Origin: JAJFJD01 sp965228695
GTDB taxonomy: Bacteria; Pseudomonadota; Alphaproteobacteria; UBA8366
NCBI GenBank assembly: GCA_965228695.1
Contig: CBDDIB010000002.1
Coordinates: forward strand, 2,604,001-2,668,000
Direction of reading: 5' to 3'
Length of the DNA: 64,000 nt
Shown here piece by piece: positions 1 through 8,293 of this stretch (position 1 is the first letter of the stretch; every line of letters starts with the position of its first letter). The position numbers and the translations under genes are program-made. The notes beneath the pieces were generated by a model. That model was not told where the DNA came from, ran no database searches, and was given only the letters and a program-made list of their open reading frames with translations.

Positions 1-682
1 CGACGATCAGTTCCTTGAAATCCACATCCGAATACTCGGCTTGATGCAGTTTCCGGACCTCGGCGCGCCACAGCTTGCTGGTTTCCAAGACGTTGGATTT
101 CTCGATCGAACAGAGCTGATTGCGCCGGCCGCGCGCCAATTCGAAGGAGAGCCGCGCGACCCGCTGAATCTCCGGCGTGGTGTATTGCATCGTGTTGAAG
201 CCGCGCTGAACGCCGTCGCCCAGATCCTCGATGCCACGCGGCTCGCCGAAATAGATGCCGCTGCTTAGTTCTCGAACGATGATCAAATCGACGCCGCGCA
301 CGACCTCGGGCTTCAGCGAGCTGGCGTCGAGCAGTTCGTCGAAGGCGACGGCCGGGCGGATGTTGGCGAACAGTCCGAGCTTCTTGCGCAGCGCGAGCAG
401 CCCGTCCTCGCGGCGCACCCCTATCGGGATATCCTCGTACCCATCGCCGCCGATCGCGCCGAACAGGATCGCGTCCGCCTTGCGGGCCTTGTCCAGCGTA
501 TCGTCCGGCGTCATCGCGCCGGTGTCGTGATAGGCGGCGACGCCGAGTTGCCCGTGCGTGATGTCGAAGGTCACCTTGCGGTTCGCCTCGAACCACTCAA
601 TGACCCGCGCAGTTTCCCGGATCACCTCCGGTCCGATGCCGTCGCCGGGAATGACCAGGAGATTGGGTTTGTTGTCCGCCAT
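1..682 (-). CDS. 3-isopropylmalate dehydrogenase-like (LeuB family) oxidoreductase, partial
   Basis: This is the N-terminal 227 codons of an isocitrate/isopropylmalate dehydrogenase family protein, and the C-terminus lies beyond the window edge. The NAD-binding start (LLVIPGDGIGPEV) and the family signature RELSSGIYFGEPRG, typical of LeuB rather than isocitrate dehydrogenase, are visible. Members oxidatively decarboxylate a 2-hydroxyacid carrying a 3-carboxylate. It is the last visible gene of a minus-strand operon, 20 bp after a MaoC-like hydratase, itself 32 bp after a D-threonine-aldolase-like gene. That context suggests a catabolic paralogue rather than the leucine-biosynthesis enzyme, but this is inference. 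The ATG start immediately precedes MADNKPNLLV. The substrate cannot be fixed from sequence. Confidence 0.85.
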   Translation of the reverse strand, partial: MADNKPNLLVIPGDGIGPEVIRETARVIEWFEANRKVTFDITHGQLGVAAYHDTGAMTPDDTLDKARKADAILFGAIGGDGYEDIPIGVRREDGLLALRKKLGLFANIRPAVAFDELLDASSLKPEVVRGVDLIIVRELSSGIYFGEPRGIEDLGDGVQRGFNTMQYTTPEIQRVARLSFELARGRRNQLCSIEKSNVLETSKLWRAEVRKLHQAEYSDVDFKELIV

Positions 683-702
683 GGTTCAAGTGCCTCCGTT
701 TC

Positions 703-1563
703 TTATCCGAAGGCGGCGGTTGCGAGCGTGCCCAGATTGCCTTCCGGCGTGACCGACCACAACTCGGCGGTGTCGCCCTCGTCCCCCGGCTTGCCGGCGA
801 CCTGGAACGGCGCGATGTCGAACAGCGGCGCGCGGGCCTGGAACCGGAACCCAGTCAGTTTCTTGCCCGGATTGTTGTCCAACGCCAGTTCGAGCAGCAG
901 CCCGGCGGTCAGCGGGCCGTGCACGATGAGCCCCGGATACCCTTCGACCTCGGTCACGTATTTGCGGTCGTAGTGGATACGGTGTCCGTTGAAGGTGATG
1001 GCCGAATAGCGGAACAGCATCACCGGGTCGGGCGTGATCTCCTTAATCCAGATGTGGTCGTCCGGCGCCGTGTTGGTCTTACCGCTGTTGCCGCCCTTGG
1101 CGTCGGCCGGCGGGTTGTCGCGGTAGACGATGTCGTGCTCTTCCTCGAGCGCCAGGCCGTTCTCGCCGTGGAAGTCGTTCTTCACCGTACAGAACACCAG
1201 CGTGCCGGTCCGGCCTTCCTTGATCGTCACGTTGGTGATGCTGGCCTCGCGGCGCATCTTTTCGCCGATGATCAGGTCCTTGTGATAGGTCGTCCGCGCG
1301 CCCGCGAACATGCGGCGGGGCAGGGGGACCGGCGGCATGAAACCGCCCCGTGCCGGATGGCCGTCGGGGCCGATCTGCGAGGCGGGGGCGACCGGCTTGA
1401 AGAAGAACCAATGCCCCATCGGCCCGATCGGATCGCCTTCCTTCGGTGTATCGGTCTTGTCGAGCAAGGCGGCGTAGCCGTGCATCGGCAGTACGGAGGC
1501 GCGATCCTCGAAGGTTTCGGTGTTGCCGATCCAATCTTTCAGTTTTTCCAGGTCCTGGGGCAT
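703..1563 (-). CDS. MaoC/FAS1-type acyl-CoA hydratase (mesaconyl-C4-CoA hydratase-like)
   Basis: A 286-residue double hot-dog protein. The N-terminal half (about residues 8-150) resembles the MaoC_dehydrat_N domain. The second hot-dog contains NGHRIHYD (residues 192-199) followed by GLIVHGPL, which resembles the (R)-hydratase His/Asp pattern. The family reversibly hydrates enoyl-CoA, for example mesaconyl-C4-CoA or itaconyl-CoA. The start is the ATG giving MPQDLEKL, preceded by a purine-rich AAGAAAGAGAACAGGA ribosome binding region; longer in-frame readings run into the upstream gene and have no support. It sits between a D-threonine-aldolase-like gene and a LeuB-like dehydrogenase on the same strand, so the three are probably co-transcribed. 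The exact substrate is not determinable. Confidence 0.82.
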   Translation of the reverse strand: MPQDLEKLKDWIGNTETFEDRASVLPMHGYAALLDKTDTPKEGDPIGPMGHWFFFKPVAPASQIGPDGHPARGGFMPPVPLPRRMFAGARTTYHKDLIIGEKMRREASITNVTIKEGRTGTLVFCTVKNDFHGENGLALEEEHDIVYRDNPPADAKGGNSGKTNTAPDDHIWIKEITPDPVMLFRYSAITFNGHRIHYDRKYVTEVEGYPGLIVHGPLTAGLLLELALDNNPGKKLTGFRFQARAPLFDIAPFQVAGKPGDEGDTAELWSVTPEGNLGTLATAAFG

Positions 1564-1595
1564 GTCCTGTTCTCTTTCTTGGTCTGAAGTGCCGG

Positions 1596-2735
1596 TTAAG
1601 TGGCGCCGCGGGCATCGACCGGCCAGATATCGACCAGCATATCGCCGCGCACCATGTGATAGAAATCGTAGAGGTTCACCGTCGGGTCGCAATGCGGGGT
1701 TAGGCATTCCAGCACGGTTCCCACCGGCAGGTCGGACATGCCGCCCGGCAGTACCACCGCGCCATGCTCGTCGCCCTTGAACGTATATGTCGATCCGTCC
1801 GGCGCGCCGCGCGCGATCACGGGAAGCGGCCCGTCGGTTGCGAACCGCTTGAGGCCGCCGTCGGTGATGGCGAGGCCGTCGCCGTTCGAGCTGATGACCG
1901 TAATGCCGACGAACAGCGAGGATTCGAACGGATGGGCCGCCGACTCCCGGAGCGGGCAGGCGTTGTATTGCACGTCGGTGAAGATGTAGCTGCCGCATTG
2001 CATCTCCGAGTAGTTGCCGCGCAGGGCGTCGATTTCATGCGTGCCGGTGCCCGCGCCCGACACGATGGGCGGCAGGATGCCGTCGCGATCGAGCAGGTCG
2101 GTGAAGACCGCGAGCGGCTCGGCGCATTGGTCGGCTGTTTTCCGGCGGTCGGCGTAGCCCTCGATATGCTGGACATGACCGGCATAGGCATGGATGCCGG
2201 CGAAGGTGAGACTGTTCGATTGGGCAATCTGCCGCGCTACGATGCGCGCCGCCTCCGGCGTCCGGGCGCCGGTCCGCTTCGTGCCGATATCGAGTTCCAC
2301 GAATACGTCCAGCGGCTTGCCGGATGCCCCCGCCGCGTTGGACAGCGTATCGATGATCGTGGCGTTGTCGGCCACCGTCTTGAACCCGTCGGCACGCTCG
2401 TTCAGGGCGATCAAGCGCTCGATCTTGGCGGCTCCGGCAACCGGCGAGGTCAGCAACACGCCCGGTATGCCCGCGTCGGCCAAGGCTTCGGCCTCGCTTA
2501 ACGTGGCGGCGCAGACCCCGACGGCGCCCGCCTCTATCTGCAGTTTCGCGATACGCGCGGACTTATGTGACTTTGCGTGCGGCCGTAGCGAGACGCCGTG
2601 CTTTTTGCAATGGTCCGCCATGGCGGCGATGTTCCGCTCCATAGCGTCGAGGTCGACGATCAGGGCCGGGGTGGTGAGGGACTGGCGTGAATCGGGTTTC
2701 CCGATCAGCGTTTCGTTCGGGCCGAGGTTGGGCAT
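1596..2735 (-). CDS. DSD1-family PLP-dependent D-threonine aldolase / D-serine dehydratase-like enzyme
   Basis: 379 residues, the normal length for this fold-type III (alanine racemase-like) family. TPALIVDLDAMERNI opens the TIM barrel and RPHAKSHK supplies the probable Schiff-base lysine K55. Near the C-terminus, PHCDPT carries H348 and D350, the H-x-D metal-binding pair of D-threonine aldolases, rather than the H-x-C pair of D-serine dehydratases. The expected reaction is retro-aldol cleavage of D-beta-hydroxy-amino acids to glycine plus an aldehyde, needing PLP and a divalent metal. It is the first gene of a three-gene minus-strand operon with the MaoC and LeuB-like genes. D-3-hydroxyaspartate aldolase is a close alternative assignment. 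Confidence 0.85.
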   Translation of the reverse strand: MPNLGPNETLIGKPDSRQSLTTPALIVDLDAMERNIAAMADHCKKHGVSLRPHAKSHKSARIAKLQIEAGAVGVCAATLSEAEALADAGIPGVLLTSPVAGAAKIERLIALNERADGFKTVADNATIIDTLSNAAGASGKPLDVFVELDIGTKRTGARTPEAARIVARQIAQSNSLTFAGIHAYAGHVQHIEGYADRRKTADQCAEPLAVFTDLLDRDGILPPIVSGAGTGTHEIDALRGNYSEMQCGSYIFTDVQYNACPLRESAAHPFESSLFVGITVISSNGDGLAITDGGLKRFATDGPLPVIARGAPDGSTYTFKGDEHGAVVLPGGMSDLPVGTVLECLTPHCDPTVNLYDFYHMVRGDMLVDIWPVDARGAT

Positions 2736-2794
2736 GGCGTACTCCGTGTTTCGCGGGAGTATATCGCAGCCCTGACACGGCGACAGCGGCGCAT

Positions 2795-2820
2795 AAAAAA
2801 GGCGGGGCCGAAGCCCCGCC
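2795..2820 (-). terminator. Rho-independent terminator of the glycine-zipper lipoprotein gene
   Basis: Read on the minus strand, a perfect 8-bp stem GGCGGGGC/GCCCCGCC with a TTCG tetraloop is followed by six T residues. It lies 30 bp downstream of the stop of the lipoprotein gene at 2850-3317 and separates it from the aldolase operon. Confidence 0.93.
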
Positions 2821-2849
2821 AGTCGTCCGGACCGAAGGGGATCGGTCCG

Positions 2850-3317
2850 TTAGATGATTTTCCAGCTCCCGTCCGGCTGGCGGCAGGCTTGGCCGTAGCC
2901 TTCCTGTTTGCGGCCGCCGACGGTGATCTCTTGTTGATACTCGCGGCAATACGCGCCGGTTTCGGAGTGCACGCCCTCGCGGGTCGGCGTCACGGTGCCG
3001 TAATTCCCGGATTGCGGATTGCTCCACGTGATCGTCTCGCCGATCGGCGCCGCGGAAGCCTTATAGGTGGCCTTCTGCAGATACGCCTGGTCGGCGCGGT
3101 CGAGTGAACTGCCGATCTCGTTGCCGATCAGGCCGCCGGCCACGACACCAAGCGCGGTGGCGGCGAGTTTGCCGCCGCCCGATCCGAACTGCGACCCGAG
3201 CAGTCCTCCGAGGCCGGCGCCGAGCAGGGCGCCACCGGCCTGTTTCTGGCCATAGGTCTGGCAAGCGCCGAGCGAGACGGCGACAATCGCAACTAGTGCA
3301 AGTTTCTTGATGTTCAT
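2850..3317 (-). CDS. Glycine-zipper 2TM surface-antigen-like outer membrane lipoprotein
   Basis: 155 residues. A basic N-terminus and hydrophobic segment lead to a lipobox LGAC with C19 as the lipidated residue. Residues about 27-72 form a Gly/Ala-rich glycine zipper (GGALLGAGLGGLLG, then GGLIGNEIG), as in the Rickettsia 17-kDa antigen/RT0821 family, which inserts in or packs on the outer membrane. The C-terminal domain carries ITWSNPQSGNYG and two cysteines that could form a periplasmic disulfide. The gene is monocistronic with its own strong terminator. The second lipoprotein at 53088-53612 shares the WSNPxxGxxG motif. The role is structural or envelope-related and no enzymatic motif is present. 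Confidence 0.85.
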   Translation of the reverse strand: MNIKKLALVAIVAVSLGACQTYGQKQAGGALLGAGLGGLLGSQFGSGGGKLAATALGVVAGGLIGNEIGSSLDRADQAYLQKATYKASAAPIGETITWSNPQSGNYGTVTPTREGVHSETGAYCREYQQEITVGGRKQEGYGQACRQPDGSWKII

Positions 3318-3424
3318 CGTTCAACTCCTTTCGGTCGTCCTAGACGCGCGGTGCCGAAGCGACCTAAACCGATCCGCGTCTACTTGGTTGTACAAGTATT
3401 AAGTCCGGAAATACTGTTATTGTT

Positions 3425-4027
3425 TTAGTAGTAGTGGATAATGTGGCGGCTTCCTCTTACGATATAGCTGGCGCCATACCGGTCGTAACACATGGTTCCG
3501 CCGAACTTTACTTTGCGGCCGTAGCGGTCGTAGCCGATCCGGCTGACCGGATGGCAGCGGTTGTACCGGTAGTGGCGCGCTCGCTTTTGTTGCCGATACC
3601 CGTTCGGCGCCCAAGAGCCTTGGCCGGGGAAGCCGAACACGAAGTTGTAAATCGGCTTGCCGTGCTTGTATCCGTGGCCATGACGGTAATGCCGCTTTTG
3701 TTTGTAGGCATGCTTGTGGCCGTGCTTGTAGCCTTTGTCATAACCCTTCTTGTAGCCGTGCTTATACGCATACTTCTTGGCATGCTTTCCGTAGCCATGG
3801 CCGTGTCGGTAGGCGCGCTTTTGCCCCTTGTTATAGCCATGCTCGTAGCCCTTCTTATAGGCGCGCTTCTTGCCATGGCCTTCGTAGGTGCCGTAACGTT
3901 CATTCTCATAGATGATCCGTCCGCCGGCTGCTGCGGGGGCGGTGGCGACGGTGATCCCGACCGTGAGGCCGATGATCAGGCCGCTTACCTTCAAAAACGT
4001 CTTCGTCCGGTTGGGTCGTTCTCGCAT
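3425..4027 (-). CDS. Secreted Tyr/Lys/His-rich repeat protein
   Basis: I do not recognise a family. The 200-residue product starts at MRERPNRTKTF, which has GGGAGAGGA just upstream; a longer in-frame reading exists but lacks such a site. Residues about 10-35 form a signal peptide with a probable AxA cleavage site (APAAAGG). The next 80 or so residues are a degenerate array of short units of the type YKKG, YEHG, YRHG and YKHG, very rich in Tyr, Lys, His and Gly. The C-terminal 70 residues are less repetitive and hold two cysteines (NRCHP, TMCYD) that could pair. The His/Tyr spacing would suit metal or polyanion binding, which is inference. An AT-rich spacer lies upstream, divergent from a MarR-like gene. 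Confidence 0.72.
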   Translation of the reverse strand: MRERPNRTKTFLKVSGLIIGLTVGITVATAPAAAGGRIIYENERYGTYEGHGKKRAYKKGYEHGYNKGQKRAYRHGHGYGKHAKKYAYKHGYKKGYDKGYKHGHKHAYKQKRHYRHGHGYKHGKPIYNFVFGFPGQGSWAPNGYRQQKRARHYRYNRCHPVSRIGYDRYGRKVKFGGTMCYDRYGASYIVRGSRHIIHYY

Positions 4028-4374
4028 TTGTCCTCTCCCTAAGGTGCCACCAAATTCGGTGTGCGGTTGGGGTCTCTCATTCAAGTCCATGGCGGATACC
4101 GGCGACGGCACTGACCACAGGATAACGTCATAGTTATATGCATAAATGATGTTAAATGTAATGTCAAAACTAAAATAAAAATTGTAACTAGAATGTTATT
4201 GGGAAAATTAATTATTGAAAATCAAGGGAATAGGGTGTATATCTCTTGGTGTTAGATATGGCCTCGTGGAAATTCGCACCAAACCGTTGCATCTAATTGT
4301 AAATTTGAATGCAAAGCGGCGAAGAATCCTGCCTGGAGTTTGTGCCCCGAGGCTTGGGGAGAGGCGGAGTAACG
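4028..4374. other. AT-rich divergent intergenic spacer
   Basis: A 347-bp spacer between divergently transcribed genes. Positions about 4125-4320 are strikingly AT-rich compared with the high-GC surroundings. No convincing ORF or RNA gene is visible. It must contain the promoters of both the repeat protein (minus) and the MarR-like gene (plus), but I cannot fix -10/-35 elements with confidence. Confidence 0.6.
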
Positions 4375-4779
4375 ATGAAGTACAACCTCAATCAACGTAA
4401 AGAATACTTGAGAATGACTCATCGCCTGGGTAGTGAATGGCTCACTGTGTTTGCAGGAGATGAAGAATTCTACTCAGCCGCATATTGGGATCTCCTCACG
4501 AATATTTGGGATAAGGACCTTCCAGTCCGGAAAACGGATGCTTTGCGCTTCATGACGGGTATAAAAAGCCCGCATACTGCAGGTAAATACATCGATACGG
4601 CGATCCGTAAGGGTATTCTCATCGAAGAGGACAATCCGGATGACGCGCGGTCCAAGTTGTTGCGTTTGTCACCCGACATGCGGTCCCGGCTCGATACATT
4701 TTTCGATTCGGCTGTTGGGCAGGTTCGGCGGACAAGCGGCAAGATGGATCAACTCGGCCCGTCACCGCAGGAGCCCTGA
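4375..4779 (+). CDS. MarR-like winged-helix transcriptional regulator
   Basis: 134 residues. The start at MKYNLNQRK is preceded by GGGGAGAGGCGGAG; an in-frame ATG 66 bp further upstream lacks such a site. The central region (KSPHTAGKYIDTAIRKGIL) looks like the recognition helix-turn-helix. DDARSKLLRLSPDMRSRLD matches the MarR wing plus following helix, where the family has D-x-R-[SK]-K-x-[LV]-x-L-[ST]-P. The protein is a little shorter than typical MarR proteins (140-150) and lacks the usual long N-terminal dimerisation helix. It lies divergent to the repeat-protein gene across the AT-rich spacer and upstream of an enolase-superfamily gene, either of which could be its target. The ligand is unknown. 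Confidence 0.65.
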   Translation: MKYNLNQRKEYLRMTHRLGSEWLTVFAGDEEFYSAAYWDLLTNIWDKDLPVRKTDALRFMTGIKSPHTAGKYIDTAIRKGILIEEDNPDDARSKLLRLSPDMRSRLDTFFDSAVGQVRRTSGKMDQLGPSPQEP

Positions 4780-4961
4780 TTTCGCGCTAGCGCCCGTAGC
4801 CGGATTTCGATCCGTCCGAAAGTTTCCGCTACACTAGCCGACATTCACGACGAAGAGTTTTCACGTGGCCGATGGAGGGACGTGTGGTTGTTCGGCTGCC
4901 GACATTTTGCGGCGGCGCTGCCGGTCGTCTTGCCGCGACCAATAAGAAGGAGAGGATCCCT

Positions 4962-6134
4962 ATGAAAATCGCAGACATCGAAGCCATCGCCATGGCCGTT
5001 CCCATGGAGGAGCAGATTGCCGCGCCGATCAGCATGCCGCGGGCCGACGAAGTCGCGAGCGTCGTGTTCAAGGAGTACCGCACGACGATGGTTCGGATTA
5101 CCACCGACGACGGGATTACCGGGGTGGGCGAGTGCATGACGCGGCTATCGGGCACCGCGCTGCGGGATATCGTGCATTACATCAAGCCGGCCTTGATCGG
5201 GCGCGACCCGCGGGACGTGGAAAGTATCTGGGATCTCATGTGGTCGATCATGATGAACCGCGGACACGTCAAGGGCTTCTATCAGGAGGCGATGGCCGGG
5301 ATCGATACGGCGCTTTGGGATGTCTGGGGCAAGTCGCTGGGACTGCCGGTCTGGCGGCTGCTGGGCGGGAAGACGAATCCGAAAATCTGGTGCTACGCGT
5401 CGTCGTTGCGGCTCCGCGATATCGCGATCCTGCGCGAGGAAATCGACAAGCATAAGGAGAACGGCTTCAACGCGATGAAGTTCAAGATCGGCAAGGACCC
5501 GATGAACTGGCGGGGCGAAATGAAACTGGTCGAGCAGATTCGCGAGCATGCCGGCGACGACATCACCCTAATGTCGGATGTGAATTGCGGTTATAGCGGC
5601 GACCTCAAGACCGCCTACGAGGTGGGGCGGGCGCTCGAAGATCAGGGTATCTATTGGTACGAGGAGCCGTTGGCGCCGGACGACATCGACGGCTACGCCT
5701 ATCTCCGGGACAAGCTCAAAATCCGCATCGCGACCGGCGAGGCCGATTTCAACAAGTTCAGTTTCGCGCGTTTCTTCAAGCGCGATGCCATCGACATCGT
5801 TCAGCACGACGCCGCCCGATCGGCCGGCATCACGGAATCCCGCAAGATCGCCGACATGGCCGACGCCTTCCGCGTCGCTTACGCGCCGCATAACGGCAGT
5901 TCCTCGAACATCATCATGACGGTGTCGCTGCATCTCGCGACCTATGCGCCGAATTTCCTGATCTATGAATACATGCAGAGCGACTGGAACAAGGAACAGC
6001 GGAACCCGCTGCGCTGGGATTTGTGTCAAATGCCGATCAAGGAATTCAAGGACAGTCACATCGTGCTGGAGGAAAAACCGGGACTCGGGATCGACATCAA
6101 CGAGGAAATCGTCGAAAAATACCGGCTTCCTTAG
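4962..6134 (+). CDS. Mandelate racemase/muconate lactonizing enzyme family protein (enolase superfamily)
   Basis: 390 residues. All superfamily landmarks are present: KFK (K173, K175) as the Lys base pair, D206 in SDVNCG, the EEP motif at 234-236 and E260 in GEADF for Mg2+, and D283/H310 as the His-Asp dyad on the opposite face. This layout places it in the mandelate-racemase subgroup, whose members abstract the alpha proton of a carboxylate, mostly acid-sugar dehydratases or racemases. The start at MKIADIEAI is preceded by AAGAAGGAGAGGA; upstream codons in frame look non-coding. The substrate cannot be assigned. A second member of the superfamily lies at 36934-38079 in a transporter operon. 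Confidence 0.88.
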   Translation: MKIADIEAIAMAVPMEEQIAAPISMPRADEVASVVFKEYRTTMVRITTDDGITGVGECMTRLSGTALRDIVHYIKPALIGRDPRDVESIWDLMWSIMMNRGHVKGFYQEAMAGIDTALWDVWGKSLGLPVWRLLGGKTNPKIWCYASSLRLRDIAILREEIDKHKENGFNAMKFKIGKDPMNWRGEMKLVEQIREHAGDDITLMSDVNCGYSGDLKTAYEVGRALEDQGIYWYEEPLAPDDIDGYAYLRDKLKIRIATGEADFNKFSFARFFKRDAIDIVQHDAARSAGITESRKIADMADAFRVAYAPHNGSSSNIIMTVSLHLATYAPNFLIYEYMQSDWNKEQRNPLRWDLCQMPIKEFKDSHIVLEEKPGLGIDINEEIVEKYRLP

Positions 6135-6301
6135 GCGAATTTTGGGTTGTGGTTTCACATGGCGGCTTTCGCTTCGGAAAATTCTAGAAATGCATTTGTT
6201 CCGGAGAGTTGATCGAATTTTCCCGCGCTTGTTAATTTTCCGTTAGGCAACGGTGTGGTTAGCTTAACCGTCGGTAAATAGCCGATGGCGAGCCCCATCC
6301 C

Positions 6302-8020
6302 ATGACTTCCCGCAGCCGAACCATAAAGCAACTGCCGGTCTTCGCCGGTGAGTTTGATCGCGGTCGCAAGGTATTTGCCTTGGCCGTGTTGGTTATTCTG
6401 GCGTCATCGTTGACAATTCGGACCGGTCGCCTTGGCTTCATGCCACTGGATCAATCGATAATCTTCGATGGCGGTTGGCGTGTCCTGTCAGGCCAGTTGC
6501 CGCTTGTCGATTTCTTCACGCCGACCGGACTAGTACCGCTTTATCTCCAGGCGCTGATGTTCAAGGTGATGGGCGTATCTTGGTTGGCATATGTCCTGCA
6601 CGCCGCGCTGCTGAACGTCGTATTTGCGACCTTCCTATATATCCTCTTGCACCGAATTTTTCGATGGAATTGGGTCGCGCTTTACTTTGCCCTGGTGTCG
6701 GCATGCTTCTCCTACCCCCCAATGGGGACGCCGTTCATGGATCAGCATGCGCTGATTTTTACATTTGTAATGCTCGGATTGTTCCTACTAGGGATTTGTG
6801 AACATAGAGAATCGGTTCGCAGAATTTGCTGGGTATTGGTGCCCATCGCCGGCGTGTTGGCCTTTCACTCGAAACAGAATCCTTCTGCATTTGCGATCGT
6901 CTTTGTGGCTGCCGCTGCGCTCTTCTTGGCTATCCGCGACCCCATGCGATTTCGGGTGCCTTTCCTCGCGATGTCCGGAAGCGCACTGTCGACTTTGGCA
7001 ATAGGATTATCCCTATTGACCGCAAAAGGTGTGTCGCTGAATGACTATTGGTATTGGTTGTTTGAATTGCCGTTGAGCGAGGGTGCGGCACGCGTTGCGA
7101 CGGGGCACGTACGCATTTTCGCGATCACCGCGTTGTGGATCGCCTGTTCATTGCCAATCGGCATTGGAATTCAGTTCGCCATGCGCGGGAAATTCGGAGG
7201 GCCGTTGCGGCATGACACAATTGCGATTGTCGCGGTCATTGCCGCGTTGCTCGGGTTTGCCACTATTTATGCGGCGACGACGCATAACGCCCCGATCTTT
7301 GGATTTGCCTTTTACCCGCCGGCGCTCGCTTTGGCCTATGGACTGCTAAGTCGCCGGCTTCCGCAAAGTTCTCCCGACGACAGCCGTAAGCGGGATGCCT
7401 TTCTTGCCTTATTCCTTGCGTTGGGCTTTTTGACGCTGGTGTTGGCGGCCACGCCATTGGCACAAAGATGGGCGAATGAATTCGAAGCGTTAAACGCAAG
7501 AGCCGCCGACCCCGGTGTTGAAGTACATACAGCATTGTCCGGCCTCCGTTGGAGCTTTCCTGCGCGCGTTGACGAAATTGGGAACGAAACCGACGCCGAG
7601 GTTTATCGAAAGTTGTTGGTGTATCTCGATGCCCGAGACGACAATTTTCTTTATTTCGGCGATGCAACCATCTTGTATGCGCTGTCCGGTAGGCCTTCGG
7701 TTTTTCCGAGCCTGTGGTTCCATGAGGGATTGAGTTTCCCGGTGCGGGAGGCTGCCGAACGTCCGATGTTCGAACAGCGTGTTGCGGATGCGTTGGTGCG
7801 GAACGATGTCCGGTTCGTCATTTTGGATGGTATCCAGACATGGACTGGCAGTACCCCGGCGCATTTCGGAGTCCTGAAATCCTGTCTTGCCGGAAATGAG
7901 GGCGAAGATACGCGCATCGGCCGGTTCCAAATTCTACCAATTGAGCCGGATTGCGTGCGCCGGTATCGGGCGCGGCCAGGATCCCAATCCGTGGAATTTC
8001 CACCCCCGGCGATACACTAA
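6302..8020 (+). CDS. Polytopic membrane protein, GT-C/PMT-type glycosyltransferase-like
   Basis: 572 residues. About 11-12 hydrophobic segments fill residues 25-395, and a soluble C-terminal part of about 170 residues follows. The first extracytoplasmic loop contains IFDGGWRVLSGQLPLVDFF, which resembles the ArnT/PMT (GT39/GT83) loop where a conserved Asp acts in catalysis. A polyprenyl-phosphate-sugar-dependent glycosyltransferase is therefore plausible but not proven. Base composition is visibly less GC-rich than in the neighbouring metabolic genes, hinting at acquisition. It stands alone, with 167 bp before it and 273 bp after it. The start codon follows CCGATGGCGAGCCCC without a strong Shine-Dalgarno, so the exact N-terminus is uncertain. 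Confidence 0.7.
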   Translation: MTSRSRTIKQLPVFAGEFDRGRKVFALAVLVILASSLTIRTGRLGFMPLDQSIIFDGGWRVLSGQLPLVDFFTPTGLVPLYLQALMFKVMGVSWLAYVLHAALLNVVFATFLYILLHRIFRWNWVALYFALVSACFSYPPMGTPFMDQHALIFTFVMLGLFLLGICEHRESVRRICWVLVPIAGVLAFHSKQNPSAFAIVFVAAAALFLAIRDPMRFRVPFLAMSGSALSTLAIGLSLLTAKGVSLNDYWYWLFELPLSEGAARVATGHVRIFAITALWIACSLPIGIGIQFAMRGKFGGPLRHDTIAIVAVIAALLGFATIYAATTHNAPIFGFAFYPPALALAYGLLSRRLPQSSPDDSRKRDAFLALFLALGFLTLVLAATPLAQRWANEFEALNARAADPGVEVHTALSGLRWSFPARVDEIGNETDAEVYRKLLVYLDARDDNFLYFGDATILYALSGRPSVFPSLWFHEGLSFPVREAAERPMFEQRVADALVRNDVRFVILDGIQTWTGSTPAHFGVLKSCLAGNEGEDTRIGRFQILPIEPDCVRRYRARPGSQSVEFPPPAIH

Positions 8021-8293
8021 CCGCCAGTCCCGAAGTTGCGGCTGTGGCCGAGGCGTGGGAAAAGGTGCTCTGGCGACGGTAACCTGGTCGGGTTGCGCTT
8101 TGCGCTGCGCGCGGTTGGCCGGCTCGCCTGGTCGGATTGCCACACCTTTGCGCCCGTGACCTATTCTCGTGTCGGCGCAAGATCATGGTAAAAACATGCC
8201 GTTGACCGGAACGCCAGTTTCTTCGCACGGCTGGCGCCGCGCCGACAGGCGCGGAATTTGTGTCGGCGGAGCATTATAGGAGGATCGGCTGAT

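Noticed and set aside
3434..4042. A hydrophobic, membrane-protein-like ORF opposite the Tyr/Lys/His-rich gene
   Set aside because: Antisense of Tyr/Lys/His codons automatically yields Val/Met/Leu-rich peptide. The sense strand has a signal peptide, ribosome binding site and meaningful repeat units.
8021..8293. Riboswitch or RNA gene upstream of the carboxylase
   Set aside because: No recognisable conserved core or tRNA-like cloverleaf; only scattered GC-rich inverted repeats.
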